Positions 36,891-49,210 of a stretch of 64,000 nt of DNA are shown here, piece after piece. Positions within the stretch are counted from its first letter, which is position 1. The number at the start of each line of letters is the position of its first letter. The DNA is from Labia minor. Its lineage: Eukaryota; Arthropoda; Insecta; Dermaptera; Spongiphoridae. The notes beneath the pieces were generated by a model that had not been told where the DNA came from, made no database searches, and was given only the letters and a program-made list of their open reading frames with translations. Both the position numbers and the translations under genes were made by a program. The stretch lies in contig OY720344.1 in NCBI GenBank assembly GCA_963082975.1, positions 15,053,580-15,117,579 on the forward strand, in the 5' to 3' direction.

Positions 36891-36931
36891 ACCTCTGACT
36901 TTTGTACGTCCTACGCAAGGACAACGCCTAT
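36891..36931 (-). repeat. 5'-truncated copy of the retroposon seen at 45058-45329
   Basis: About 40 bp match the 3' end of the 45-kb retroposon (minus strand: AGGCGTTGTCCTTGCGTA then GTCAGAGGTTTT). It sits 8 bp beyond the target duplication of the hAT MITE. Sharing only the 3' end is the pattern of truncated reverse transcription. Confidence 0.6.
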
Positions 36932-37239
36932 TTTACTTACATTTAGACAAAGGATTTTTCTTTATTCATATCTTATGATACAATTTTTTGTTTTGATAAA
37001 ATTGAATTAATTAATCTAAATTCTAAATCAATTGTTTTTATTTTAATACATTTCAGCCAAAGGGATTAAGTGTCGTGACAGATATCATTAAGATGTTACG
37101 TTAAGTTAAACTCTTCTCGTGTTTTATAGCCTTTATTTTGTTAATTTATTTATAATTTAATTATTTATTAAATTACATAGTAAATTTTAAGATTATTATT
37201 TTAATTTTTTAATCAAATATATAACCAACCCCCCCCTCA

Positions 37240-37284
<45 letters not shown>

Positions 37285-37745
37285 CATTTTATATACTTTT
37301 CACACCGTTTTTGTATCGTGTGTATATAATCTTATAATTTAAAATATCAATAAAATATTATTTATTATTTTTATGATTGAAATCTGAAACATAGATTTTA
37401 TAAAGAAAGATAAAATTTACAAAACATACATGCTATAAAAAAATACTACTAAATTATATTAATAACTTACTTAATTAATAGATAATAAATTATATAAGAA
37501 TATATAATAGTATACAACCAATCAGATGTCAGATTAAGTTGATTAATTTCTTTATAACTGTCTATCTATATTCGTAGTCTATGGAATTGGAATTATACAA
37601 TATGTAAGTTTGCAAATTAGATAAGGGAGAGTATTTCAGGTTGCATCATTTTTTTAAATGATATACTAACAGTGATTTAAAATTAAAATGTTATAAATTT
37701 TTAAATTAATGACTCTATATTATATATTTCAAGTTTTATATCTAT
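36932..37745. other. AT-rich gene-free stretch with (CT)n(TA)n microsatellite
   Basis: No gene. A compound microsatellite (CT)n followed by (TA)n lies at about 37240-37284. Confidence 0.65.
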
Positions 37746-37749
37746 TTAA

Positions 37750-38010
37750 CTATCTCTGTAGATCTACGGAACTCGAAAGTTCTTGGCCGCAGCAACCACA
37801 CTTCTCCAAGTATCCCTATCCTGAGCCAGAACCATCCAATCCCTACCCTCTCCCATCTCTCTAACGTCCCTTCCTACATTGCCAATCCACCGGACGTTTC
37901 CCAATCGGTCTCCCCACCAATATATTTTTCGCCATTCTTTCCTCTCCCATTCTAGCCACGTGCCCTGCCCATCGCAGCCTTTTCGATTTTATAACCCTAA
38001 CTATGTCTGC
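37750..38010 (-). pseudogene. RTE-type LINE 3' end fragment (C-terminal RT tail)
   Basis: The minus strand reads VIKSKRLRWAGHVARMGEER and ILVGRPIGKRP, then after a stop the terminal AQDRDTWRSVVAAAKNFRVP. This AGHVARM...GKRP...AQDRDTWR arrangement is the C-terminal tail of RTE-like reverse transcriptases and matches the remnants at 16.0 and 61.3 kb. It is 5'-truncated and ends in AGATAG/TATAAA-type repeats. There is no Helitron end beside it, so it looks like an independent LINE insertion. Confidence 0.75.
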
Positions 38011-39463
38011 AGATGGATAGTGGAAGTTTTATATCAAATTGGCGATAAAGCTAAATTAAATATTATTATTTATTCAAGTTTTTATACTATTTTTTTTATA
38101 TTTCAATAAAAGAGAAAAAAAATGAAGTGATTTTCTTCATCTCAGTATGAAAATTCAAAAGAAAGTTGATTACTTTCTACTAGGTTAGAAATGTAAGTAC
38201 ATGACCAATTCGTTTCTCGTTATATATATATAATCTTTTCAACAGTTGAAATTTCTTTTCAAGATACTCAATTCATTCAAAGAGCGGCTCCCCCTTGGCT
38301 CCTCTCTCTTCTCGTACCATCATCCGTAGCCCGCTTTTAGATTTAATGAATGATTTTATTGATCTGCTAGTCTTGTACCAAATGTGAATGATTCTATTTA
38401 TCTCAATGGACCTGATGAGAATTAAATGGAAAAGTGGGATGAAAGTTAAACAAGAGTGAACTGATGCAACTTAATTGATCCTATTATCTTGTCACTAATA
38501 TCTAGGAAAAACAATTTTCCTCTTTTTTTTCTCTCTTTTCTTTACTTGTTTTTTAAAAATTTTTAATAAAACTTCTATTTTTTTAGAATATGTCTTTAAA
38601 AAAAAAAGGAAAAAGATTTAAGAGAGGTTTATAATAAATTCACACAATCTAAGGAAAAAAAAATATCCTTTGAAATTTATTAATCCTTTTTTCGTTCTTT
38701 TCATTATAAATATTTCTTTGTTTTTAATTTCTTTTTATTTTCTCAAAAAAAAAAAATATATAATAATAATAATATCTAAAAATAAAGAAGAAAAGAGAAT
38801 TAAATAAAGATTCTTAATTATCAAAGAAGCGAATTCTGGAGAAATGATAGAAATAGATTTTAACTTAACTTCTAATATGTATTTGTCTATTTTGCATTTA
38901 GATGTTAAAAGCATTCTCAAATTATATTATAATAATCCATTTTTGTTTTACCATTTTACATTAACACTTCTACCAAGACTTCATATTGTATTTATGTAAA
39001 TATATAAATTTAGAATATTATAATTAAATTTTCATTCTCTCTATATATTTTAATGTATCTTACTTTGTTTATGCTTATTTACTGTATATATCGTATTATA
39101 TTATTTCAAAGATGACAATTTAGATCTTTTGAATTTAATTATAATAACATTTTAAGAAATTCATTCAAATTCAGTATATCTCTAAGTATTCTTTCAAAAA
39201 TATCTAAAAAACCAATAAAAACACTAAAATTTGTTAAATTTTAAAAAAATAATAAAAAATAAAAAAAAAATGAGAAAACAATTAATCTTGACATTTAATT
39301 AATTAAAGTTTTAGTTATTTAATCTTATTTTTTTTTGTTGATTTTTATTTACTTTTGTAACGTGGGTACTAAAAATGATAATACAATTTTTCCAGCTTTA
39401 CAACAAATACTATCAATTTTTTATTGTAATTTTCTATTAATTAATAATAATTATATTATATTA
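38011..39463. other. AT-rich gene-free stretch with one island
   Basis: No gene. A balanced island at about 38280-38480 has a pyrimidine-rich tract ending GCTTTTAG, but the sequence after it does not stay open convincingly. Confidence 0.6.
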
Positions 39464-40073
39464 TTTTTACCGACCGACGATAGTAAGGGAGGTATTGTTT
39501 TTACACCAAATTTCACATATGGAGATTTTTACATATCTCCACGAATCATGCATTTTCTAAACAGAAAAAAGTATTTTTAGCATGATGTCTGTCCGTCCGT
39601 ATAGATGTGTACAGCCTGAACGGCTCAACCGATTTTGATGAAATTTGGTATATTTACTTAATGCATCAGTGGGATGAATTGATCAACTTTTGGTGCAATT
39701 CCGGAAACCGGAAGTGGTAGTATTAGCGATCGACGATAGGAAGGAAAGGGTTATTTTCACACCAAAGGAGATTTTTTTATATATCACCACGAATCATGCA
39801 TTTTGTATTGGTTTTATCCTCGAAAAAAATCATATTTATTAGTTTTTTCTTGATTTAAAATTATATGACGTCATCCAGCCATGCATGACGTCACAGCCTG
39901 GTCTTACATATATATTATAAATAAAATAAAATTAAAAATATTCATGTTATACCCATATCTGTTTTTTATTGAATTAATAGATATATTAAAATTATTTGAA
40001 ATTGTTTCTGTAGCTGGAAATTAATTTATTTCAAACCGTCGGTCGGTTCGGACCTGGCCACAGGTCAACTTAT
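39464..40073 (+). mobile_element. HINE-A3: Helentron/DINE-1-like element
   Basis: TTTTT plus ACCGACCGACG (39469-39479) at the 5' end; CGTCGGTCGGT (40037-40047), hairpin GACCTG-GCCA-CAGGTC (40051-40066) and AACTTATTT at the 3' end. Same orientation as A2 and nearly colinear with it. Its minisatellite is shorter (CTGTCCGTCC). An 81-codon frame crossing its left end is chance. Confidence 0.78.
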
Positions 40074-41028
40074 TTCCATTTGTATTTTAAATCAAATTTT
40101 AATAAATATAATAAACGTATTTATTTGGTTTATTTTTTTACTATAGAATGATTTTGTATACAAATTGATAATATATTAGATAAAATATTATATTCATTTG
40201 TATTATCTATTTTATAAAACAAATATATTTATTTACCATTAATGTATTTCAAAACATTTTCAATTATGATTATTATTTAATTTATATCTGTTTTATGATC
40301 TAGAAGATAAATAAAACAATTAAAACTCATCAATAAATAATTAACTATTACTTCAAAGGATAGAGTAAAACTATCTTTATACTTTTACGATGTGTTTGTT
40401 TTTTTGTTTTTTTTGTATTATAAATTTGTACACATCTACTCGAGTATATACAATATATACAATATATATAGTTATATATTATATCTACCTATCCATTCAA
40501 ATATATTGATTATTCTCTCGTTTTGGTTAATCTAGTATTGGCATACACTATAAATAAATAAGCTGGCTATTATATATAAAATATAATATTATACATTATT
40601 ATACAAAGGATCGTTTGATGATAAATGAATGGAATTTAAATGAAAAAAAAAAAAAAAATAAATAATAAAAATATAAATAAATAAACAAAAAATTAATCTT
40701 AATGCGATAATCGTATAATGTGTATGATGTGTGAATGAACATTTCTCATTGGATGTAATTTAATTAAATTGAATTCTATAATTTAATTTAATTCTACGCT
40801 ATTTGATTTAATGTGTTCATGGAATAATCCGGACCATCTACTTCCAGTAAATTGGCTATCACTCACATAGGATAGTTATCACATATTCTATCCAACACCC
40901 CTTTTCACTATGACTAATAGACCATGAACAAAATGACGAGCTTCAAATGAATAGGCCTTTCTATATTATAGGAATATGTATACGATAGTCGACTAGTACA
41001 CGGTTAGATAAAGATCATAAGGAAACAG
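40074..41028. other. AT-rich stretch leading into a balanced region before the 41-kb exon
   Basis: No gene in 40074-40790. From about 40800 the composition becomes balanced (ATCCGGACCATCTACTTCC, TAGGATAGTTATCACA) and stays so up to the exon, as expected of intron sequence or an element close to an exon. Confidence 0.5.
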
Positions 41029-41260
41029 GGATGTCGGGGCAGAAGGGGGGTGGAGAGGCGATTTCCATCATAATTCCCCCTCATCTATCATGGGATATAT
41101 GGCAAGCGTTGGTCTTTCTTCGTTGCCTATTGATTCCATCGACCAGAGACAATTGCACCTGGCCGGTTCCGGAAGTCAACCACAACACTATTCGGACGAT
41201 TTCTATCAACCACCAATGGCTGCTGACGCTAATGAAATGACATACAATTCAATGGATTAA
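41029..41260 (+). CDS. candidate 3'-terminal coding exon of an unidentified gene
   Basis: One frame is open from a stop at about 41018 to TAA at 41258-41260 and ends with a natural-looking C-terminus: IMGYMASVGLSSLPIDSIDQ, then RQLHLAGSGSQPQHYSDDFY, then QPPMAADANEMTYNSMD. It is rich in Ser, Gln, Pro, Met and Asp, like disordered tails of transcription factors. Possible acceptors are AAACAG at 41028 and GGGGCAG at 41042; the second would start the exon in the phase left by the candidate exon at 25288. AATAAA overlaps the stop at 41260-41265. The frame does not coincide with the longest ATG-initiated frame here, which I take as a shadow. No domain is present, so the family is unknown. Confidence 0.55.
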
Positions 41261-41265
41261 ATAAA
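41260..41265 (+). terminator. AATAAA polyadenylation signal
   Basis: It overlaps the stop codon of the candidate last exon. In such A/T-rich DNA this hexamer is frequent by chance, so support comes only from its position. Confidence 0.3.
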
Positions 41266-44200
41266 CAATGGCAAATTATACTTGAAAAACCTTGAAAATT
41301 TCAATCCAAATAACAAATAATAATCAAAATAATCATTATTATGTTTTTAAATTAAAATTACTTATAAATAAATGACATTTATAAACCAAAAAATAAAATA
41401 AAAACAATTTAATATATATATATATATATATAATTTTCTGAAAATTTCCTCTATTTAATTTATATATTATACATAAAATCTTTCAATGAAGGTTCGTGTC
41501 AACATTTAAACTATAATTTAACTAAAAATAATTATATATATATATAAAAAAAAATTACTTTTCAACTTTCATCGAAAATTTATGCTTAGTAAACGAACAT
41601 ATAGTAGTTATACTTCTATATTGAAAAATTTAAACGATTCTTAAGAGAGAATTTCTATTTCTGATGGTACAATTCTATTTGACATTAAATATTTTAACAG
41701 GTTTTGTAGTCATGAAACAGTTATGGTTTAAATTGAATTAAAGTCTATTTTACTTGTACTATTTGAACTACTTGAAGATTGAATAAGGCAGGCTGTTCAA
41801 AGATAATTATGGAAGCCCCTGAGAGTTAGTCAATACGCTCATTCCAAATCGATTGTCTGCAAAGCATGAATTAGATCTATGATTATTCTATTATATTATA
41901 GAATGTTACCATAAATATGTTCGATTTCAATGTATTTTTTACAATATAATTATAGTCAAATTACAACATCTTCAAAAGTTTGGATGATAAAATAAAAAGA
42001 GAAAAATTAATTAAATTAAAAAACAAAAAAAATATTATTGTATATAAAAATTATTAATAATCTTTTTCAAGTTAACAAACAAATAATATTGATTGAGAAA
42101 ATAATGTTTTTTTTTTGTTTTTAAAAAGTTTGTAAAAACTTTTTCATAAATTAAGGTAGAAAAAAAATATTCGAAAAATTGTAAATTTTTATTAAAAAAT
42201 AAAGTTAAAGAAAGGAAATTTAATTTGATAATTGATTCTAAATAAAATATAAAGAATTATAATTTATACAATTTTTAATAAGAAATAAATATGAAAATGA
42301 TCACATAATCAATTATACAGATAATATTTTTAATTCAATATACATAAATTGAAAAATAAATTAAAATATAAATTGATTAACTTAAACATTACTATTGCTA
42401 TTTCAAATTTATGAATTTCAAAAATGAATTTAATAAATAATAGTAATTTATTTAAATGCAATTTATCAGTTGTATATAAAATGTACATAAAAAGATAATT
42501 TATAATTTATTAATTAATTTACGTTTAAGGTTTTTATATTTTATAGACACAAAATGGAATGTAAATAAGAATCCTACTTTAATCAGTAAATGTAAATAAA
42601 AGAAAAGAAAAGAATATGTGTCAATTTATTTCTTCTATAACTATTCAAGTTAATTTATATAAAATTAATTTATTATTCATGCATTTTACTTTCTTGATAC
42701 AATAATTAATAATGTAAATAGTAATGTTTTAATGACTTTGTATTTAATAAATAAACTAATTCATTAAAACAATAAGTAAATTGTTTTAAAATTGTTTGAT
42801 ATTATTATAATATAATATATAAATCTATTTTACATAAATTTATATTTAATTACAAGTTATCATAAATGACATATCTCATGAAAATAAAAATATTAAGAAT
42901 TAATATTTTTATCATAGTTGGTAAATATGAAATAAACAAAAAGAAATGAAATATTAAATATGTAAAATTTTATTTACCTACCTACATTCATTCTAATAAA
43001 AATAAATAATAACAAGTATTATAATATATTAACTATAAATGTGTAAATATTACAACTACTTTTATATTTAAAGTAGATAAAATAAAACCTTCTTTTAATA
43101 CTGAACATTAAAAAGAGTGTTAAAAAATATAATAAATATGATCGTTTTAAATATTTATTCTTAAAATAGAGGTGAAATAATTTTGTATATCATTTTTTTT
43201 TTCAGTTTGTGATGGTGATTGGTGAATGTGTAAGAATTTTAAATTTTACAATGATAAAACTAATAAAAGATGATGATCTCAAATGATGCTATTTTATGTT
43301 ATTTTATTATATATATATATATATATATATTAAACTGAGATTTCTTTTAGGGCCCAGTTTAAAATTTAAATATCACATCGTTTTTTATAATAAATCTAAT
43401 CGATTGAGGATGTTGTTCTTTGGCTATTTATTAGATCGTTTTCATTCAATGAAATCGATTCCAGGAACATATTGATGATAGTTTCCAAGTTTAATAACGT
43501 TGAAATGGATTGCGGCCTAATTTCCTCCGATGCTTAAAACAAGCGATAAATCACTGAAAAGATTAAGGGAGGCGAATGAAAAGTTTGATTGGTGCCATGT
43601 GCGAACAAGACTTCATTAACCGTTCCGCCAGTCAGCCACCCCCTTTCATTCCCCCCCCCCACCCTCACCTCCACCCCTGCTCATCCCCATCACTCTGCAG
43701 ATACTACATATCCAGATGAATTGCGACGAACCCGGAAACAAATCAATGAACACGACAGAGACAATAAGGGTTTTTTTTTGTCTAAAATTTATACCTAGAA
43801 TACAAACATCAACAACAAGAAAATTTTAGATAAGTATCTATTTGTTCAATTCTATCTATTTATGTAATCATTAAAGAAAAAATACTGTAGTACAATAGTT
43901 TAAAAAATTTACAAGTAGTTAATAGTTTAAGTTAAAGAAATTAATTTAGAAAAATAATAAAATATAAAAAAATAAAATAAATGCCTCCTTTACTGTCGCC
44001 AGCCTTTGGTTATCTCTTTTTTATACCTATTTATTTATTCACATATATTCTATTAATTATTTATTATCAATTATTAATATTCATAGTTGGTAAGAATATT
44101 TCATGTCTTTAATAAATAAAAAAAAACTAATTTTTTCGATTTGTTAATAATTTTACCCGTATTCTATTTTAACATCTGTTTTATAAATTAAAAAAGAAAA

Positions 44201-45043
44201 TTTAAAATTAAATAAATAAAAATTTTATTATACATATTAATAAATTATTATGAGTAGTAGTAATTAAATGCATGGCAGATGCATTTTTATCATTATTATT
44301 ATTATTATTTGTCACATTAAATATTGAGTCTAATGAATAACTCTTTCAGTTCAAACGAATAATAATAATAATAATGAAAAAAATCCATTAATGAAAATAT
44401 ATTCTAATTTATATGATTTTTAATCATATTTTTAAATAGTAAATTAAAAAAAAACAATAAAAAATAAAATTTCATTTTAAAAAATAATATCTTGAAATGT
44501 TTCATTTAGACTTGAGTCGAACAACCAATATATATATTATATATATAACGAATCGAATTTGGTGAAAATTGAATATCATGAGATGAGAGAAATTGGTTAA
44601 GTTATTTCTGGGTCACTGATTGAATTTCACCCTTTGAACGCTCTGCCAATTGGAAATTTATTGAAATGTGTATCAACACAATTACCACCTCTCAAATGGC
44701 TTATCAGTGGCCCTATTATTAGGATGATTTAAAAAAAAACTTGCAAGAAGTCTTTGAAATTTGAAAAAATAAACAAATTTAAAAAGAACAAAAATAATAA
44801 ATAAATATTTAAATAAATTTTATAACAAAATGAAAAATCTATTTTCATATATAATAAGAATAAAATACTTATAAAAATGTAATATTTTTATTTTTCTGTT
44901 TATAAGTCAAAATAAAATTATCTTTAAAAATATCAATTGATACGTTATTATAGTTTCAAATTATTAAATTAAATTATAATCACATTTCTATCAACACGAT
45001 TATGTTCATACCTATGTATTAACAAAATTTCGTAATAATAATA
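41266..45043. other. AT-rich gene-free stretch with islands
   Basis: No gene. Balanced islands lie at about 41760-41880, 43480-43760 (with a C-rich run at about 43650-43660) and 44560-44740. Short frames in them have no splice support. A (TA)n run lies at 43308-43330. Confidence 0.6.
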
Positions 45044-45057
45044 ATAACGGATGATAA

Positions 45058-45329
45058 AACCTCTGACATTGTACGACATACGCAAGGACAACGCCTATCA
45101 AGTCGGTTAAATCAATGAGGTGTCCTATGATCAGTAGAACGGGTCCTCTCAACCTTTACCTTGATTTTTTATTGATCGGAGGCGCTATCAAGTAGCATTT
45201 CCCCAATGTTGTTCCCGGAGGCTGGGTTGACTCCGTCCCATAGACCCCAGCTAGAGATATTCCCTTGCCAGGCCCTGGACCATGTGAATGTGAGGCAAGT
45301 TCGCTACCCGCACACCCAATGGCGCCTTC
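45058..45329 (-). mobile_element. SINE or LINE-tail retroposon with 14-bp target duplication
   Basis: A 272-bp GC-balanced insertion flanked by identical 14-mers ATAACGGATGATAA (45044-45057 and 45330-45343). Variable-length, long duplications are typical of target-primed reverse transcription. Read on the minus strand it ends GTCAGAGGTTT, and the same 3' end occurs truncated at 36891-36931. A 63-codon minus-strand frame (GPGPGKGISLAGVYGTEST) may be residual LINE coding; I do not recognise it. No tRNA-type B box was seen, so SINE versus truncated LINE is undecided. Confidence 0.75.
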
Positions 45330-48300
45330 ATAACGGATGATAATCATATAAGAAAAAACGTCAAATTGATTAAGAACATATCTACTAGTGAAAATAGTTC
45401 TATATTTTCAATATTCTGAGATTTTTCAATTGTTAAAATATATTATACATCATAATTAGAAAAAAAATCTTTAAAATTATCTTATAAATATTATCTATAA
45501 TAAGTATACCGACAAAACCTCTGTTACATCAAAAACATATATTCCTACAATTTTTGATAATGTAATAGGATTATAATATAATATATTTATAATAATTAAC
45601 ACTGATTAAACTTATTCCAAACCCTATCCATTACACCTATAGCAAGCACATGTTCAACTTAAATATTCAAAGTTTACTTTAAAAGCAAGTTTTGCTGGTT
45701 ATCTAAATCTCAGGGGCTTCTATCAGTTCGACCTTTTAGGTCTGTGCGTATGTGTGTCGTAATACATACATTTATATAATATATGTATAAAAGAAAATAG
45801 CTACAAATATTATTCATATAATTTATAAATAAATTTTATATAAATTAAGTAAATTAAGTAAATAATATAATTACTCATTTGATTCAATTCAACCAATTGA
45901 TCTATTTTGATCATCATACGTACATATATAATGTTTTTCTTAAGAAGTAGATAAATTAAACTTAAATTATACTATACATAAACAACTCTCAAATAGAGAT
46001 GTGAAAATTACTAATTCTAATCTTTATTATTTAATTTGAAAAAGCATACTTTAGAATTGTATAAAAACGAGAGAGAGAGAGAGAGAGGGAGTGAATGAAT
46101 GTTTTCGCAGTCTTGAAAACAAAGATAATTCAAATGTAATTCAAAATGAAAGTGATTTTATATTTATTTCTATATTTAATAGAAATAAAGGCGATGCCGT
46201 TTGGGCATTGGCCAGATGCCAGACAGACAGTCCGAGGCCCCACGGCGCCATCGGAAATAATCCCAGGGGGGCCAATGCAGATTTCAATGCGACACAATCC
46301 CCGAGGAAGAGGCAAACCCCGCTGGATACATTTATCACACAGTGACATTATTGATTGGACATAAATAATTGGGCTAAATTAATTAGATTAAAAAACAACA
46401 CAACCCATTACAAACGGGAAACTAAAATGTTGTTAAATCATACTATATTTCATAATATAGAATAATAATGAATATTCGAGAGAGATTAAACAATTTTATT
46501 ACAATATTAGAGAAATAATATCTAATATTTATTTATTCAACAATTTCAAATAGAGATAAATTTCTAAAGGATCAGAATAATAAAACCTAAATGAAATTCA
46601 CTCGTCAAGTTTTAATTAATTAACAAAAATTATAATTATCCATAATCGTTTCTTTAATACTCGCACATCTTCATATTCTCGTATATTTCTTATGTATTTG
46701 GGAATTATTGATATTTGAAGTATTTCATAATTAACGAATTTCACTGAAACTATATTTTTATTTAATTTATTAATATATTTATTTAATATTATAATATTAT
46801 TCACATTCAACTATTCAAATAAATAATTTATATTTATTAAATCTTAAAAAATTTTTAAAATAACTAAAATAAAGAAAAAAATATAAACCAGTCTATATCT
46901 CTGAAAATTCATCATAACAAGAACAATGTTTGAAATAAATATTAATTAAAAACAATTATTTAAATGATAAATGTTAATTTAATATACTTATACACAATAC
47001 ACATCTTTTAATCAAATAATTTCTCTAAATTAATTATAAATATATGCAATAATAATAAGAAGAAGAAAAAAAATTATCAACTTTCTAAATATTTATTTAA
47101 ATTAACACAAATAAAAATTATATAATTATAATGTAATTTATTTGAAATAATTCTGAATAGTCTCTTGTTGACTAAAAGGGACGGAAGTGAGGGGCTTGAG
47201 AAGCTCTTTAGATTTGAGACTTGATTCAAATGGAAATAGGAGCCCCTGGATTTTATGCAACCATTTTGGCAGTACTGCTACTTGTTTATCTAAGCTGCAG
47301 GAGTTGCCTGTCCTCAACTGACCGGAAATGACAGTGAAATGGATAGCGAACCAAACAACCGAGTTTCCTATCTGCAAGTTTCTATTTAACACAATGAGGC
47401 TTCCTAGCAACTTATCGGATTATCGATGCCTCACTTTTCGGATTTCCTAAACCATGTATTTTACATAAGCAAAAACGACACAGGTATTAACTACAAATGA
47501 GGAAATTGATTATATGATAGCATCAACGTATTAAAGGAAATTATACGTATACATATAAACTAACCAACCAACTTTAAAGGGTGGAATAAATCAATGTCAC
47601 CCAATCTTAATGGGAGAGATGGAGAGGGGGAGAATATTATGATCTTCTCCTTCATCGAGGAAATACCCTCTACTTCTTTATTAGTCTATCTTTTAAGAAA
47701 GTAATCTAATCATAAAAGTAGTAGACTATCGTAAAAGAAAGAAAACAAGAATTGTCGAAAAACAAGGTTTAAGATTTTTATTGAAAATCTTATAAAGATA
47801 TAAAACTTGCCGTGGTAGATAAAATTGCGAATAAATTAATAAAATATAACTTTTCGTTTTTCTCTCTCTCTCACTCTCTCTTACATTTTTTTTTTTTGAA
47901 TAAAACAACAGTAAAAGGAAAATCTTGCAAAATGGAAAATATGAACCTCAACATTTAGTTTTTGTTTTGACAATTTATAAATATATAAGTTCAAGATTTT
48001 ATTCTATATTTATAAAAAAAAAAAAAAAAAAAAAATATGTTAAGATGGTAAACCAACACAATCAATAAAAACAAAAATAAAATTATTAATCTATAACTCA
48101 ATTGGGTATTTGTTAATTGAAATATTTATTTATTTATTTAAATACATTGAAATCTAAAAATAAGCAAATTAAATCATAATTTTAATGAATTCACCTTGAA
48201 ATTATTATATTATTATAATATATTTGTTGATAAATAAGAACAAATCAAAATCAAAATTACGTTTTATGAAATATTCTCAAATATTTAAATTATTAAAGAC

Positions 48301-48639
48301 AATAAATAAATTGTATGAAAAAATTTTATTTAAAACAAGTAAATGGAGAAATGGACCAAATGAGTTATAAAGTAAACGCGATTTAATTTAGGATTAGGGA
48401 CATGAATGAATGTGTAGAGAAAAAGAGGAGTTTTAATAAATTAATTAAAAATTGATTAAATGAAATATTCACAAAAGACGTTCATAATAAAAGTGATTCA
48501 AATATTTATAAATTTATTTATCCATTAAATTAATTCGATTCTCATTTCAGTCGATATTATTTGGAAATATTTAATAAAATTCAGAAACGATATTATTTTA
48601 AAATCAGTTTATCTTGTTTATATGTAAATTCCAATGGTT

Positions 48640-48870
48640 TCTCTAAGAAATTTTAATATTTCTTGGGAAATTTCTAAATCTTAATAAATTTGTCCCGTCT
48701 CTCGGTTCCTCCTTCAGGGCAACAACTCTTCCATCTTCAGATTGGCCAATGAAATATGTTAGTGAAAAGAAATGCGTCCTGTGACGGTTGATTGATGACG
48801 TTTTAAATACGTTAGAAACAGAGGCCGTCGACCATGTCATGATTCCACACACAAGACGAACGATGAATGA
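48640..48870. promoter_or_regulatory. balanced-GC island with Hox/Pbx/Meis-like site
   Basis: Contains TGATTGATGAC at 48789-48799, which combines the Pbx/Hox half-site pattern TGATTGAT with the Meis/Prep core TGAC. Also has GATTGGCCAATG (CCAAT-type palindrome) near 48738. Acceptor-like CTTCAG sites occur, but the frames after them close quickly. The regulatory interpretation is inferred. Confidence 0.33.
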
Positions 48871-48959
48871 GAAATGAGAAAGTAGATTTTCAATAACCCT
48901 TTAGTCGAGTAAATAAATTAGAAAGCAAAATAAAAAAAAAAAAATAAAAAAAAAAAAAA

Positions 48960-49210
48960 AATTAATCGCTTCCAGGGCAAGTTGAAAAGCTGATGATTAA
49001 TGAGACCGGTGTACCGGACAGGACGTCTACATAGTCAAAGGTCATCCATTGCCTCCAACTAGAAGGGTGCAAAATGTATGTCTTTTTATCAGCCAGAAAG
49101 AGATTTGCAGATCCACTTTCCAACTCGTAAAACAGAGCAGAGTTTTTGACTCGAAGCCAAGTCAGTCGCCCGCCGGCAAGTAATGCACTCCCAATGGAGA
49201 AAAAAACAAT
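48960..49210. promoter_or_regulatory. balanced-GC island, candidate conserved non-coding element
   Basis: About 250 bp with GATTAATGAG, CACTCCCAATGG and a GACCGGTGTACCGGAC inverted motif (near 49001-49020) between A/T-rich flanks. No coding frame with splice support. Confidence 0.28.

Noticed and set aside
29588-40073. CRISPR-like array from recurring GTCCGTCC units
   Set aside because: They are short contiguous minisatellites inside HINE-A elements, without spacers.
41031-41240. 69-codon ATG frame beginning MSGQKGGG
   Set aside because: It overlaps the better exon frame in another phase; the other frame has a more protein-like C-terminus and a stop next to AATAAA.
46091-46364. Coding gene in the 46.2-kb island
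   Set aside because: Four overlapping frames on both strands are open for similar lengths with no splice or start evidence to choose between them.
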